Assembly (NCBI RefSeq): GCF_002892835.1
Contig: NZ_PJMB01000011.1
Coordinates: forward strand, 62,001 to 126,000
Origin: Arthrobacter sp. AFG7.2
GTDB lineage: Bacteria > Actinomycetota > Actinomycetes > Actinomycetales > Micrococcaceae
Reading direction: 5' to 3'
DNA length: 64,000 nt
In this document: positions 25,496-35,727 of the stretch, one piece after another
Layout: every line of letters starts with the position of its first letter
Numbering within the stretch: position 1 is the stretch's first letter
Notes under the pieces: model-generated
Databases searched by the model: none
What the model was told of the DNA's origin: nothing
Seen by the model: only the letters and a program-made list of their open reading frames with translations
Translations under genes and position numbers: made by a program

Positions 25496-26919
25496 GCGGC
25501 ACCATGATCAAGGAATTCCGGCTGCCGGACCTGGGCGAGGGACTGACCGAATCGGAGATCCTCAACTGGAGGGTAGGGGTGGGGGATACCGTTACCCTGA
25601 ACCAGGTGATCGCGGAGGTCGAAACGGCCAAAGCAGTGGTGGAACTTCCGTCTCCTTTCGCCGGGGTTATCAAGGAACTCCACGAACAGCCGGGCACCGT
25701 TGTGGAGGTCGGCAAGCCGATCGTCTCGTTCGAGGTGGCGGACGACGCCGGGCAGGCAGCTTCTGGACCAGCCAACCTTTCCGCCGGGGCGGGGGAGCCG
25801 GCGCAGCTCGTGGGCCAGGGCGTGGCTGATGCGCCGAAAAGGGAGCCAAACCTGGTGGGCTACGGGGCCGTCGTCGAAAGTACCAGCCGGCCGGCCCGGC
25901 GCCAGCGGAACCTTCCCGGGGGCCGGCCAGCGGAAACCAATGCTGCCCAGGCCGCACCACCGGTGGCGGGGCCTGCTGAAACCAAGCCCGCGGCGAAGCC
26001 TGCCGAAACCACCACCGAACGTCCCCGGTCCACTCCGCCTGTCCGGAAGCTTGCCAGGGACCTGGGCGTGGACCTGGCCGAAGTCCACGGGACCGGACCC
26101 CGGGGCCTGATCACCCGCGAGGATGTCCAGGAATTCCTTCACCCGTTGGCCGCGCCCGCAGGAACGGAGCCAGCGGATCCAGGGCAGACGGTCCCTGGTT
26201 CCCGCCAGGACGCTTCGGTGCGGGAAACCCGGACCCCCATCAAAGGCGTCCGCAAGTTCACGGCCGCTGCGATGGTGCAGAGTGCCTTTACCGCGCCGCA
26301 TGCCACCGAATTCCTCACCGTCGACGTCACTCCCGCCATGGAGCTGCTGGCCAAGCTTCGGGACAGCAGGGAGTTCGCCGGCGTCAAGCTGACCCCGCTG
26401 ACGCTCGCGGCGAAGGCGGTGCTTATTGCCCTGCGGCGCAGTCCCGCCCTCAACTCGCGCTGGGACGGGGAGAACCAGGAAATTGTCGCCTACAACTACG
26501 TCAACCTCGGCATAGCGGCAGCAACACCGAGGGGGCTGACAGTGCCCAACATCAAGGACGCGGATGGCCTGTCCCTGGTCCAGCTGGCGGAAGCTCTGGC
26601 GGCGCTCGCAGAAACAGCCCGTGCCGGCAGGACCGCGCCCGGGGACCTGTCGGGCGGGACAATTTCCATCACCAACATCGGTGTCTTCGGTATTGACGCC
26701 GGCACCCCCATCCTCAATCCGGGGGAAGCGGCCATCCTGGCGCTGGGAGCTGTGCGGAGGACACCGTGGGAGTACCGGGGGGAGATTGCTTTACGCCAGG
26801 TCATGACGCTCAGCCTGTCCTTCGACCACAGGCTGGTGGATGGCGAACAGGGCTCACGGTTCCTTGCGGACGTGGGCGCCATCCTGGCCGATCCCGGTAT
26901 GGTCCTGACCATGGTCTAA
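25492..26919 (+). CDS. bkdC: Branched-chain 2-oxoacid dehydrogenase E2 (lipoamide acyltransferase)
   Basis: A 475-residue core subunit that passes the acyl group from E1 to CoA. Domains in order: one lipoyl domain with Lys47 in VETAKAVVELPS, a long Ala/Pro-rich linker (about 85-180), an E3-binding domain (PPVRKLARDLGVDLAEVHGT, then GPRGLITREDV), another linker, and the catalytic domain ending FDHRLVDGEQG with the His and Asp of the acetyltransferase site. No E3 gene is in the window, so the complex must use a lipoamide dehydrogenase encoded elsewhere. ATG at 25492 overlaps the E1 beta stop; an ATG four codons later is possible. Confidence 0.93.
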   Translation: MSGTMIKEFRLPDLGEGLTESEILNWRVGVGDTVTLNQVIAEVETAKAVVELPSPFAGVIKELHEQPGTVVEVGKPIVSFEVADDAGQAASGPANLSAGAGEPAQLVGQGVADAPKREPNLVGYGAVVESTSRPARRQRNLPGGRPAETNAAQAAPPVAGPAETKPAAKPAETTTERPRSTPPVRKLARDLGVDLAEVHGTGPRGLITREDVQEFLHPLAAPAGTEPADPGQTVPGSRQDASVRETRTPIKGVRKFTAAAMVQSAFTAPHATEFLTVDVTPAMELLAKLRDSREFAGVKLTPLTLAAKAVLIALRRSPALNSRWDGENQEIVAYNYVNLGIAAATPRGLTVPNIKDADGLSLVQLAEALAALAETARAGRTAPGDLSGGTISITNIGVFGIDAGTPILNPGEAAILALGAVRRTPWEYRGEIALRQVMTLSLSFDHRLVDGEQGSRFLADVGAILADPGMVLTMV

Positions 26920-26925
26920 GCAGCT

Positions 26926-26990
26926 GGAGTTTTTGTCCAGGTACGCGGGTCCGAGCGGTCCCGGTTTTTCATACCCTGGACAAAAACTCC
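26926..26990. repeat. Long-loop inverted repeat after bkdC
   Basis: GGAGTTTTTGTCCAGG (26926-26941) and CCTGGACAAAAACTCC (26975-26990) are perfect inverted repeats around a 33-base loop. It begins 7 bases after the bkdC stop and ends 5 bases before the end of the convergent TetR gene. It may act as a bidirectional terminator, but the T run is inside the stem rather than after it, which is more like an intergenic repeat element. Confidence 0.75.
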
Positions 26991-26995
26991 GGGCT

Positions 26996-27637
26996 TCAGG
27001 GCGTGGTCCGGGAGCCGGCCAGCAGGGCAGCGAGCGCCATTCCCTCAAGGAGGGGGCGGGCCGTACCCGATGCCATCTTCCGGCCGTGGCTGCGGACGGA
27101 GTGGGGAGTGGAGTTGATGAGCCCGAACGTGGCGTGCGCCCGCATCCGGAGTTCGGAAGCGTCCGTCCCTGGGTGGAGGCGGGTGAGGACGTCCACCCAT
27201 ACCTCCACATAACTGCGCTGGAGTGCCCGTACCGCCGCCTGGTCCTGCTCGGAAAGACTGCTGAAGTCCCTGTCCTGGACCCGGATAACGTCCGGTTTGA
27301 CCAGGGCAAAATCCACCTGGAACTCCACCAGGCGCTGCAGGGCGGCCAGGGGATCGGCGTTCCTTGCCACCACCTGCCGGCCGCCCTCCAGGAGTTCCTG
27401 GCTGACGGTTACCAGCAGGTCCGCCAGGACAGCCTGTTTGCCGGGAAAGTGACGGTAAACAGCCGGGCCGCTGACACCAGCAGCAGCGCCAAGATCCTCC
27501 AGGGAGACGCGGTTGAACCCGTGCAGCGCGAACAGCGAAGCGGCGGCAGACAGCAGGGCCTGGCGGCGGTTCTCCTTCGCCTTGCTGCGAAGGGTTGACG
27601 CGGGCCCGCCGGACGGCGCGGTGTCAGTGCTTGGCAC
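26996..27637 (-). CDS. TetR-family repressor, probable regulator of the leucine operon
   Basis: A 213-residue regulator. The N-terminal helix-turn-helix is typical (NRRQALLSAAASLFALHGFN, then VSGPAVYRHFPGKQAVLADL); the ligand-binding half is all helical and should sense an acyl-CoA or keto acid. It is divergent from the accD-accA operon, with two GTTA-N8-TAAC repeats between them, the classical layout of a self-regulated TetR. In mycobacteria the related regulator BkaR (Rv2506) sits at the same place and controls the same genes; orthology is inferred from context. GTG start with GGAGGA; -10-like TAGACT upstream. Confidence 0.87.
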   Translation of the reverse strand: MPSTDTAPSGGPASTLRSKAKENRRQALLSAAASLFALHGFNRVSLEDLGAAAGVSGPAVYRHFPGKQAVLADLLVTVSQELLEGGRQVVARNADPLAALQRLVEFQVDFALVKPDVIRVQDRDFSSLSEQDQAAVRALQRSYVEVWVDVLTRLHPGTDASELRMRAHATFGLINSTPHSVRSHGRKMASGTARPLLEGMALAALLAGSRTTP

Positions 27638-27693
27638 AATTCCTCCTCGGACCCCGAGAGTCTAGCAAGGCAGCTCCTGTGTTGGACATCACA

Positions 27694-27735
27694 GTTAATC
27701 GAGACTAACCTGAATTTCAGTTATTGGGCACTAAC
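27694..27735. promoter_or_regulatory. Tandem TetR-type operator
   Basis: GTTAATCGAGACTAAC (27694-27709) and GTTATTGGGCACTAAC (27720-27735) share GTTA-N8-TAAC with a CTAAC end, and their centres are 26 bases apart. They lie between the divergent TetR gene and accD, where they can repress both. Confidence 0.65.
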
Positions 27736-27783
27736 CGAGTTGGCTTTACACGCCACCGGCGGCAACAGGAACAGGATGCGTCA

Positions 27784-29391
27784 ATGGAGACCCTTGCCAG
27801 CAGGATCGACCCCGCCAGCGGGGCTTTCCTGGCGAACCGTGAAGCGCAGCTGTCGCTGACGGAGGACCTTCGGAATCGGCTGGCAGACGCTGCCCTGGGC
27901 GGGCCTGAGAAATCCAGGCAGCGGCACGCCGCAAGGGGGAAGCTCCTGCCCCGCGAGCGCATCGATCAGCTGCTGGATGACGGCAGCCCGTTCCTTGAAA
28001 TAGCGCCGCTGGCAGCCAACGGGATGTACAACGACGAGGCACCCGGCGCCGGCGTCATTGCCGGCATCGGACTGGTCCACGGGCGCCACGTGCTGGTGAT
28101 TTCCAATGACGCCACGGTCAAGGGCGGCACCTACTATCCGATGACGGTGAAGAAGCACCTGAGGGCGCAGGAGATAGCCCTCGAAAACAGGCTGCCGTGC
28201 ATCTACCTGGTGGACTCCGGCGGCGCCTTCCTGCCCAAGCAGGACGAGGTGTTTCCGGACAGGGACCACTTCGGCCGCATCTTCTATAACCAGGCCCGCC
28301 TCTCGGCCGCAAAGATTCCCCAGATCGCCTCGGTCATGGGATCCTGCACCGCCGGCGGCGCCTATGTCCCGGCCATGAGCGACGAAACGGTGATCGTCCG
28401 GAACCAGGGCACCATCTTCCTGGGCGGCCCGCCGCTGGTGAAGGCCGCGATCGGCGAGATCGTGACTCCCGAGGAACTGGGCGGCGGGGACGTGCACTCA
28501 CGGGTCTCCGGCGTGACAGACCACCTGGCCGACAACGACGAGCACGCCCTCCAGATCATCCGGGATATCGTCTCCACGCTCCCGCCTCCGGCGCCGCCCG
28601 CATGGCAGGTCCAGGCCGCCGTCGAACCAGCCGCGGAGCCCGCCGAGCTGTACGGCGCCGTGCCCACGGACGTCAATGCCCCCTATGACGTCCACGAGGT
28701 GATCGCACGGCTGGTGGACGGCAGCCGGTTCCACGAATTCAAGAAGGAGTACGGAACCACCCTGGTGACCGGGTTCGCCAGGCTGCATGGCCACCCTGTG
28801 GGCATCGTGGCCAACAACGGAGTGCTGTTCAGCGAGTCGTCCCTCAAAGGTGCCCACTTCATCGAACTCTGCGATCAGCGCGGCATCCCGCTGATCTTCC
28901 TGCAGAACATCTCCGGCTTCATGGTGGGCAGGGACTCGGAACAGGGCGGTATCGCCAAGAACGGGGCCAAAATGGTCACCGCAGTCGCCACTGCCCGGGT
29001 GCCCAAGCTCACGGTCATCATTGGTGGTTCCTTCGGCGCCGGCAACTACTCCATGTGCGGGCGCGCCTATTCGCCCCGCTTCCTGTGGATGTGGCCGGCC
29101 GCCCGGATTTCGGTGATGGGCGGCAACCAGGCCTCCAGCGTCCTGGCCACCGTCAAGCGTGACCAGTACGACGCCGCAGGCCAGGAGTGGTCCACGGAGG
29201 ATGAGGAGGCGTTCAAGGCTCCCATCCGCGAGCAGTACGAGGACCAGGGCAGCCCGTACTACTCCACGGCCCGCCTTTGGGATGACGGCGTGATCGATCC
29301 CGCCGATACCCGGACAGTCCTGGGCCTTGCGCTGGACGTGGTGTCCCGGACCCCGCTGCCTGAAACCTCCTTCGGCCTCTTCAGGATGTGA
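27784..29391 (+). CDS. accD1: Acyl-CoA carboxylase carboxyltransferase subunit (methylcrotonyl-CoA type)
   Basis: A 535-residue biotin-dependent carboxyltransferase with two crotonase-like halves. It moves CO2 from biotin to 3-methylcrotonyl-CoA in leucine breakdown. Seen: [59 protein letters not shown] in the N-half, and [20 protein letters not shown] and [11 protein letters not shown] in the C-half, close to methylcrotonyl-CoA carboxylase beta and mycobacterial AccD1. ATG at 27784 is chosen after CAGGA; the frame opens at 27724, inside the operator. First gene of the operon; the next gene overlaps its stop. Confidence 0.92.
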   Translation: METLASRIDPASGAFLANREAQLSLTEDLRNRLADAALGGPEKSRQRHAARGKLLPRERIDQLLDDGSPFLEIAPLAANGMYNDEAPGAGVIAGIGLVHGRHVLVISNDATVKGGTYYPMTVKKHLRAQEIALENRLPCIYLVDSGGAFLPKQDEVFPDRDHFGRIFYNQARLSAAKIPQIASVMGSCTAGGAYVPAMSDETVIVRNQGTIFLGGPPLVKAAIGEIVTPEELGGGDVHSRVSGVTDHLADNDEHALQIIRDIVSTLPPPAPPAWQVQAAVEPAAEPAELYGAVPTDVNAPYDVHEVIARLVDGSRFHEFKKEYGTTLVTGFARLHGHPVGIVANNGVLFSESSLKGAHFIELCDQRGIPLIFLQNISGFMVGRDSEQGGIAKNGAKMVTAVATARVPKLTVIIGGSFGAGNYSMCGRAYSPRFLWMWPAARISVMGGNQASSVLATVKRDQYDAAGQEWSTEDEEAFKAPIREQYEDQGSPYYSTARLWDDGVIDPADTRTVLGLALDVVSRTPLPETSFGLFRM

Positions 29392-31571
29392 GCATGCACA
29401 TGACTACCCCTTCCCTGACCGGCACCTCCACGGCCGGCAGGCCGAGGTTCAGCACAGTCCTGGTGGCGAACCGCGGAGAGATCGCCTGCCGTGTCATCCG
29501 CTCCCTCCGCACCCTGGGCATCAGGTCCGTCGCCGTGTACAGCGATGCCGACGCCGGCGCCCGGCACGTGCGCGAAGCAGACACAGCAGTGCGGATTGGC
29601 CCTGCCGCGGCAACCGAGAGCTACCTCAAGATCGGGGCGGTGATCGACGCCTGCCGCGGGACCGGGGCGGAAGCCGTGCACCCGGGCTACGGCTTCCTCA
29701 GCGAGAACGTTGAGTTTGCCCGCGCTTTGGAGGACGAAGGGATTGCGTTTATCGGCCCCGGGGTGGAGGCCCTGAACATCATGGGGGACAAGATCCGGTC
29801 CAAGAACCACGTGGCCGGTTACGGCGTGCCTGTGGTGCCAGGCGTGGCCGAGCCCGGAATGACGGATGGGCAGCTGGTCGCCGCGGCTGCGGACGTGGGA
29901 TTCCCGCTGCTCATCAAGCCATCGGCGGGCGGTGGCGGCAAGGGCATGCACGTGGTCCGGCGCCCGGAGGACCTTGAGGCCACGCTGGCCACCGCCCGGC
30001 GGGTGGCTGCGAGCGCTTTCGGCGATGACACCCTGTTCCTGGAACGCCTGGTGACTGCCCCCCGGCACATCGAAGTGCAGGTGCTCGCGGACAACCACGG
30101 CAACGTTATCCACCTGGGCGAGCGTGAGTGCTCGCTGCAGCGACGGCACCAGAAGGTCATCGAAGAGGCGCCGTCGCCGCTGCTTGAGGCCCTGCCGGAC
30201 GGTGCCGGCATCCGCGCGCGCATCGGGGAAGCAGCCTGCAGCGCCGCCCGCAGCGTGAACTACAGCGGGGCGGGGACGGTGGAATTCCTCGTCTCTGACG
30301 ATGCGCCGGACCAGTTCTTCTTTATGGAGATGAATACCAGGCTGCAGGTGGAGCACCCGGTCACCGAAATGGTGACCGGCATCGACCTGGTCGAGTGGCA
30401 GGTGCGCATCGCAGCCGGTGAGGAACTCACGGTCCGGCAGACCGACGTCGAACTTCACGGCCATGCCGTGGAAGCGCGGGTCTACGCGGAAGTTCCGGAG
30501 AAAAACTTCCTGCCCTCCACCGGGACGGTGCTGTTGCTGGACGAACTGCCCGGGACGGCGGCCGGCAGGGTGAGGGTGGATTCATCCCTGGTGGAAGGCC
30601 TGGAGGTATCGTCCAGCTACGACCCCATGATTTCCAAGGTCATCGCCTGGGGGGAGGACCGCGCAACTGCCCTGGATACCCTGGATGCGGCGCTCGCAGG
30701 CTACACCGCGCTGGGGCTGGACACGAATGTGGAATACCTGCGGCTGCTGATCAACGACTCCGATGTCCGGGCAGGACGGCTGGAGACGGGGCTGATCGAA
30801 CGCAAACTGCCCGGGCTCTCCTTCCGGCGGGCGGGGGAGGCCGAGCTTGTGGCGGCTGCGCTCTTCACCATCGCCGCTGGGGAGCCGGACAATCGGCCCC
30901 TGCCGCCGGGTCCCTGGCAGGCAAGGAACGGCTGGCGCCTGGGGGCGCCGGCGCCGCTCCGCATCAGCCTGGGAACGCCCGACGGCGGTGTCGCGGCTGT
31001 GCAGGTCTTCGGACTAGTGACGCAGGGGGCGGTCACAATTGCCGTGGACGGCGGACCCCGGCGCATCGCCACATTGCGGTTCCCCCGGCGTGACCACGCA
31101 GAGGTCACCCTTGACGGCGACGCCACGACCTACGCCTTAATCAGGAGGCAGTGCGGACCGGCTCCGGCAGGACCTGAGAATCCTGTGCCTGCCGAACTGT
31201 TCCTGGGCAACGGGGGCTGGTCCTGCCGGCTGGAAGTACTTACCCGGGAATCGCGCCTTGAGCGGGTACTCGCGGCTCTCCAGCGGGAAGAGGGCGCCAC
31301 AGATCCCGCCGTGCGTTCACCCATGCCGGGAACAGTGGTGGCTGTTCCGGTCAGCAACGGCGACACCGTGGCGGCCGGCCAGCTTCTCGTCTCGGTGGAG
31401 GCAATGAAGATGGAGCACCAGCTGCTGGCGCCCCTGGAGGGCACAGTCCATCTCACCATCCGCCCCGGAGACCTGGTGAAGGCGGACCAGGTGGTGGCCA
31501 CCATCCGTCCCGGCACTGGCACACAAGCCATAAACAACGACACAGCATCACCGAACGGCGAAGGAGCCTAG
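29388..31571 (+). CDS. accA1: Acyl-CoA carboxylase biotin carboxylase/carrier subunit
   Basis: A 727-residue alpha subunit: biotin carboxylase domain ([23 protein letters not shown]-grasp loop [43 protein letters not shown]), a middle domain, and a C-terminal biotin carrier with [10 protein letters not shown], the biotinylated Lys at about residue 674. It carboxylates biotin and serves the beta subunit encoded just before. Start GTG at 29388 overlaps the accD1 stop; ATGs at 29394 and 29400 are alternatives. Confidence 0.93.
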   Translation: MSMHMTTPSLTGTSTAGRPRFSTVLVANRGEIACRVIRSLRTLGIRSVAVYSDADAGARHVREADTAVRIGPAAATESYLKIGAVIDACRGTGAEAVHPGYGFLSENVEFARALEDEGIAFIGPGVEALNIMGDKIRSKNHVAGYGVPVVPGVAEPGMTDGQLVAAAADVGFPLLIKPSAGGGGKGMHVVRRPEDLEATLATARRVAASAFGDDTLFLERLVTAPRHIEVQVLADNHGNVIHLGERECSLQRRHQKVIEEAPSPLLEALPDGAGIRARIGEAACSAARSVNYSGAGTVEFLVSDDAPDQFFFMEMNTRLQVEHPVTEMVTGIDLVEWQVRIAAGEELTVRQTDVELHGHAVEARVYAEVPEKNFLPSTGTVLLLDELPGTAAGRVRVDSSLVEGLEVSSSYDPMISKVIAWGEDRATALDTLDAALAGYTALGLDTNVEYLRLLINDSDVRAGRLETGLIERKLPGLSFRRAGEAELVAAALFTIAAGEPDNRPLPPGPWQARNGWRLGAPAPLRISLGTPDGGVAAVQVFGLVTQGAVTIAVDGGPRRIATLRFPRRDHAEVTLDGDATTYALIRRQCGPAPAGPENPVPAELFLGNGGWSCRLEVLTRESRLERVLAALQREEGATDPAVRSPMPGTVVAVPVSNGDTVAAGQLLVSVEAMKMEHQLLAPLEGTVHLTIRPGDLVKADQVVATIRPGTGTQAINNDTASPNGEGA

Positions 31572-31573
31572 AC

Positions 31574-32737
31574 ATGGCAGGTTTTGAACTGAGCGAGGAG
31601 TACCAGGACCTCAGCGACACCGTCCGGGACTTCGCGGACACGGTGGTGGCGCCGGTCTCCGCCAAGCACGATGAGGAACACAGCTTCCCCTACGAGGTGG
31701 TCAAGCAGATGGCCGACATGGGGCTGTTCGGCCTGCCGTTTCCCGAGGAGTTCGGCGGGATGGGTGGCGACTACTTCGCCCTGGCCCTCGCCCTGGAACA
31801 GCTGGGCCGGGTGGACCAGTCCGTCGCCATCACCCTCGAGGCCGGCGTCTCCCTGGGAGCCATGCCCATCTACCGCTTCGGCACGGACGCGCAGAAGCAG
31901 GAGTGGCTGCCCGTGCTGGCGTCCGGCCAGGCGCTCGCGGGGTTCGGACTGACTGAACCGGAAGCAGGATCGGACGCCGGCGGCACCAAGACCCACGCCA
32001 AGCGCGAGGACGGGAGCTGGGTGATCAACGGCAACAAAGAGTTCATTACCAACTCCGGAACTGACATCACCCGGCTGGTGACCGTCACCGCCGTCACCGG
32101 CCAGAAGGAACGCGGGGACGGCACACAGCAGAAGGAGATTTCCACCATCCTGGTGCCCACGGACACCCCCGGTTTCAAGGCGGAAAAGCCGTACAACAAG
32201 GTGGGCTGGAACGCGTCGGACACCCACCCCCTGACCCTGAAGGACGTCCGCGTCCCGGAGGCGAACCTCCTGGGCGTGGAAGGCCGCGGTTACGCCAACT
32301 TCCTGTCCATCCTGGATGAGGGCCGGATTGCCATTGCAGCCCTGGCCACCGGCGCAGCCCAGGGCTGCGTGGACCTCTCGGTGAAGTACGCCAAGGAACG
32401 CAGCGCCTTCGGCCACCAGATCGGCAAGTACCAGGCCATTTCCTTCAAGATCGCCCGCATGGAATCCCGGGCCCACACAGCCCGCCTTGCCTACTACGAC
32501 GCCGCGTTCCGCATGCTCGCCGGAAAGCCGTTCAAGACCCAGGCGGCCATCGCTAAGATGGTCGCAGGCGAGGCGGCCATGGACAACGCGCGGGATGCCA
32601 CCCAGGTATTCGGCGGCTATGGCTTCATCAACGAGTTCACCGTGGCACGCCACTACCGCGACTCCAAGATCCTTGAAGTGGGGGAAGGCACCACGGAGGT
32701 CCAGCTGATGCTCATCGCCCGCGAACTGGGTCTGTAG
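31574..32737 (+). CDS. Acyl-CoA dehydrogenase, isovaleryl-/branched-chain type
   Basis: A 387-residue flavin dehydrogenase that should turn isovaleryl-CoA into 3-methylcrotonyl-CoA, the step before the carboxylase. Seen: FGLTEPEAGSDAGGTKTHA, NGNKEFITNSG, DEGRIAIAALATGAAQGCVD, VFGGYGFINEFTVARHYRD and the C-terminal ILEVGEGTTEVQ, whose first Glu after Gly is in the position of the catalytic base of short-chain dehydrogenases. Mycobacterial FadE19 fills this place. Two bases after the accA1 stop. Confidence 0.9.
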   Translation: MAGFELSEEYQDLSDTVRDFADTVVAPVSAKHDEEHSFPYEVVKQMADMGLFGLPFPEEFGGMGGDYFALALALEQLGRVDQSVAITLEAGVSLGAMPIYRFGTDAQKQEWLPVLASGQALAGFGLTEPEAGSDAGGTKTHAKREDGSWVINGNKEFITNSGTDITRLVTVTAVTGQKERGDGTQQKEISTILVPTDTPGFKAEKPYNKVGWNASDTHPLTLKDVRVPEANLLGVEGRGYANFLSILDEGRIAIAALATGAAQGCVDLSVKYAKERSAFGHQIGKYQAISFKIARMESRAHTARLAYYDAAFRMLAGKPFKTQAAIAKMVAGEAAMDNARDATQVFGGYGFINEFTVARHYRDSKILEVGEGTTEVQLMLIARELGL

Positions 32738-32776
32738 TAGTAACGGGGACTGTAAGCCGGCCTGAGAGGATCACAG

Positions 32777-33577
32777 ATGATTGACAAGGTTGTTGCCAGC
32801 GCTGAGGAAGCCGTAGCGGATATCCCGGACGGAGCTTCCCTGGCCGTGGGCGGGTTCGGACTCTGCGGGATCCCGGTCACCCTCATTGACGCCCTGCACC
32901 GGGCAGGAACATCGGACCTCGAAACTGTCAGCAACAACTGCGGCGTGGACGACTGGGGCCTGGGCATCCTGCTCCGCGACGGCCGCATCCGCCGCACCAT
33001 CAGCTCCTACGTGGGTGAAAACAAGGAGTTTGCCCGCCAGTACCTGGCCGGGGAACTCGAGGTGGTGCTGACCCCGCAGGGAACACTGGCCGAAAAGCTG
33101 CGCGCCGGCGGTGCGGGCATACCGGCGTTCTACACCAAAGCGGGGGTCGGCACGCAGGTGTCCGACGGCGGCCTGCCGCAGAAGTACGACGCCCACGGCG
33201 GCATCGCAATCGCCTCCGCCCCCAAGGAGGTCCGTTCCTTCGCTGGGGTCGACTACGTGCTGGAGGAGTCGTTGACACCGGATTTCGGCCTGGTCCATGC
33301 CTGGAAAGGTGACCGCCACGGGAACCTGGTGTTCCACGCCACTGCCATGAACTTCAACCCGCTCTGTGCCATGGCGGGGCGGATCACCATTGCCGAGGTG
33401 GAGGAACTGGTGGAGCCGGGTGAGCTGGACCCGGAACACATCCATACCCCTGGCATTTTCGTCCAGCGGGTGGTCCTCGCCCCGCATGCGGCGAAACGCA
33501 TTGAAAAGCGGACCGTGGCCCTGGCCCGGCCCGGACAGGAAACGCGCGGTATTGACGCCGGCAAGGCAGGAGCATAG
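32777..33577 (+). CDS. scoA: 3-oxoacid CoA-transferase subunit A
   Basis: A 266-residue subunit of succinyl-CoA:3-oxoacid CoA-transferase, which activates acetoacetate, the end product of leucine breakdown, using succinyl-CoA. The CoA-transferase signature is present near the start ([19 protein letters not shown]) along with [15 protein letters not shown] and [20 protein letters not shown]. The C-terminal 30 residues, rich in basic residues, exceed the usual length. ATG start after GAGAGGA. The gene for subunit B follows at once. Confidence 0.93.
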   Translation: MIDKVVASAEEAVADIPDGASLAVGGFGLCGIPVTLIDALHRAGTSDLETVSNNCGVDDWGLGILLRDGRIRRTISSYVGENKEFARQYLAGELEVVLTPQGTLAEKLRAGGAGIPAFYTKAGVGTQVSDGGLPQKYDAHGGIAIASAPKEVRSFAGVDYVLEESLTPDFGLVHAWKGDRHGNLVFHATAMNFNPLCAMAGRITIAEVEELVEPGELDPEHIHTPGIFVQRVVLAPHAAKRIEKRTVALARPGQETRGIDAGKAGA

Positions 33578-33579
33578 CC

Positions 33580-34347
33580 ATGGATCCCAACAGCCCCTAC
33601 GCTCCCCGGCCCGAAGGCGTCAGGCCGGAATACCGCCGCGCGGCCCAGCAGCACGAGGCGCAGGCCGACGGAACCATCGCCAAAGGCTGGACCCGTAACG
33701 AACTGGCCGCGCGGGTGGCCCAGGAGCTCAGCAACGGCCAGTACGTCAACCTTGGCATCGGCATGCCCACGCTCATCCCCAACTACATCCCTGACGGCGT
33801 GGAAGTGGTGCTCCACTCGGAGAACGGAATCCTCGGCGTCGGCCCGTATCCTGCGGAGGACGCCGTTGATCCGGACCTGATCAATGCCGGCAAGGAAACG
33901 GTGACAGTCAACAACGGGGCTGCGTTCTTCGACTCGGCCTCCTCCTTCGGCATGATCCGCGGCGGGCATGTGGACGTGGCAGTCCTGGGCGCCATGGAAG
34001 TCGCCGCCAACGGTGACCTGGCCAACTGGATGATCCCGGGCAAGATGGTCAAGGGCATGGGCGGTGCCATGGACCTGGTGTTCGGCGCCAAGAAGGTGAT
34101 CGTGATGATGGAGCACGTGGACCGCAACGGAAATCCGAAGATCGTGCAGGAGTGCTCCCTGCCGCTGACCGGCAAGGGCTGTGTGGACCGGATCATCACG
34201 GACCTGGCCGTCATCGACGTCGTAGCGGACGATTCCGCGTCATCCCGGCTGGTCCTGCGCGAACTGGCACCGAATGTCTCGGTGGAGGACGTTGCCGCCG
34301 CCACGGGGGCGGACCTTTTCGAAGAGGACCGGGAACTTACCGTATGA
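33580..34347 (+). CDS. scoB: 3-oxoacid CoA-transferase subunit B
   Basis: The 255-residue catalytic subunit. The [10 protein letters not shown] motif holds the Glu that becomes the covalent CoA-thioester; [19 protein letters not shown] and [20 protein letters not shown] are also conserved. An extra N-terminal tail of about 40 residues ([19 protein letters not shown]) is not in most ScoB proteins. It begins 2 bases after scoA and its stop overlaps the next start (ATGA). Confidence 0.93.
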   Translation: MDPNSPYAPRPEGVRPEYRRAAQQHEAQADGTIAKGWTRNELAARVAQELSNGQYVNLGIGMPTLIPNYIPDGVEVVLHSENGILGVGPYPAEDAVDPDLINAGKETVTVNNGAAFFDSASSFGMIRGGHVDVAVLGAMEVAANGDLANWMIPGKMVKGMGGAMDLVFGAKKVIVMMEHVDRNGNPKIVQECSLPLTGKGCVDRIITDLAVIDVVADDSASSRLVLRELAPNVSVEDVAAATGADLFEEDRELTV

Positions 34348-34886
34348 GCGGCGGTGACAGGCAGGACGACGGCGGCAGGCGCGTCATCGAGCAGCGCGGG
34401 CTGTACTTCGAGGAGCTGGAGGAGGGAGCCGTGTACGCCCACCGCCCCGGCCGCACGGTGACGGAAGCGGACAACGTCCTGTTCACCACACTCACCATGA
34501 ACACGCAGGCCCTGCACCTGGATGCGGCCTGGAGCGCCGGGCAGCCCTTCGGACAGCGGCTGGTGAATTCCATGTTCACCCTGGCCACGATGGTGGGCCA
34601 GTCCGTTTCCCAGCTCACGCAGGGCACGATCATCGCCCAGCTCGGCCTGACTGATGTGTCGTTCCCGCATCCGCTCTACCATGGCGACACGCTCTACACG
34701 GAGACGGTCATCAGCGGGAAGCGCCTTTCAAGCTCCCGGCCGGGGCAGGGCGTCGTCACCATGCAGCACACGGGCAGGAACCAGGACGGCGCCGTGGTGG
34801 CACTGGCCACCCGGAGCTGCCTGATGTGGACGCGGGAGGCTCATGTGAGTCAGCCCCGCAACGGACAGGAGACAATGCCGGTATGA
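34344..34886 (+). CDS. MaoC-family hydratase (Rv2499c-like)
   Basis: A 180-residue single hotdog-fold hydratase. Seen: [31 protein letters not shown] with the conserved Asp/His region, and [16 protein letters not shown]. It should add water across the double bond of a branched enoyl-CoA: 3-methylglutaconyl-CoA (leucine), or itaconyl/mesaconyl-CoA. In mycobacteria the equivalent Rv2499c sits next to the CitE-like Rv2498c, as here. ATG at 34344 overlaps the scoB stop; the open frame upstream lies inside scoB. The last codons overlap the next gene. Confidence 0.85.
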   Translation: MSGGDRQDDGGRRVIEQRGLYFEELEEGAVYAHRPGRTVTEADNVLFTTLTMNTQALHLDAAWSAGQPFGQRLVNSMFTLATMVGQSVSQLTQGTIIAQLGLTDVSFPHPLYHGDTLYTETVISGKRLSSSRPGQGVVTMQHTGRNQDGAVVALATRSCLMWTREAHVSQPRNGQETMPV

Positions 34887-35722
34887 CGTTTGTAATGGGC
34901 CCCGCCCTGCTGTTCTGCCCTGCCGACAGGCCCGAACGCTACCAGAAGGCAGCCGCCCGGGCCGACGCCGTCATCCTGGACCTGGAGGACGCGGTGGCAC
35001 CGGCGGACAAACAGCGTGCCCGCGGTGCCATCCTGGCCCAGGTCGGGACCACAGGTGACGAGCCTGAACTGGACCCCAGCAGGACCATCATCAGGGTCAA
35101 CCCGGCCGGGACCGAGGAATTCGGGAAGGACCTGCACTGCCTGGCGCACACGCCCTACCGCACGGTCATGCTGGCGAAGGCGGAGTCAGCCCGGCAGCTG
35201 GAAGCCCTTGAGGGATACCAGGTGATCGCGCTCTGCGAGACAGCGCTGGGAGTGCTGAACGCCCCCGCGATTGCCGCTGCTCCCAACGTCGTGGGGCTGA
35301 TGTGGGGAGCAGAAGATCTGCTGGCAACGCTCGGCGGTACCTCCAGCAGGAAGGACGACGGCGGCTACCGGGCCGTGGCACTGCACGCCCGTTCCTCCGT
35401 GCTGCTCGCCGCCCGGGCTCTCGGCAAGGAAGCAGTGGATGCCGTCTACACCAACATCCCGGACCTCACGGGCCTGGCGGAGGAAGCCGCGGACGCGGTG
35501 GCCTCCGGTTTCAGTTCCAAAGCCTGCATCCACCCCAGCCAGGCTGCCGTGGTGCGGGGCGCCTATGCTCCCTCGGAAGCAGACGTGGCAGCCGCCGCCG
35601 CTCTGCTGCAGGCCGCAGCAACTGCCGGCGCGGGGGTGTTCCAGTACAACGGGAAAATGGTTGACGGACCCATCCTCAAACACGCGGAAGCCGTCATCCG
35701 GCGGGCAGGGGAGCACGTCTAG
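34883..35722 (+). CDS. CitE-like beta-hydroxyacyl-CoA lyase (HpcH/HpaI fold)
   Basis: A 279-residue TIM-barrel lyase. Seen: LFCPADRPERYQKAAARADA, VILDLEDAVAP with the metal-binding acidic pair, MLAKAESARQLEAL, CETALGVLNAPAIA and GAEDLLATLGG, and SKACIHPSQ near the C-terminus. It is of the CitE-like type that lacks other citrate lyase subunits; mycobacterial Rv2498c in the same operon cleaves HMG-CoA and citramalyl-CoA. Here it probably makes acetyl-CoA and acetoacetate from HMG-CoA, replacing a classical HMG-CoA lyase, which is absent. Start overlaps the MaoC stop (ATGA). Confidence 0.85.
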   Translation: MTFVMGPALLFCPADRPERYQKAAARADAVILDLEDAVAPADKQRARGAILAQVGTTGDEPELDPSRTIIRVNPAGTEEFGKDLHCLAHTPYRTVMLAKAESARQLEALEGYQVIALCETALGVLNAPAIAAAPNVVGLMWGAEDLLATLGGTSSRKDDGGYRAVALHARSSVLLAARALGKEAVDAVYTNIPDLTGLAEEAADAVASGFSSKACIHPSQAAVVRGAYAPSEADVAAAAALLQAAATAGAGVFQYNGKMVDGPILKHAEAVIRRAGEHV

Positions 35723-35727
35723 CGGTA

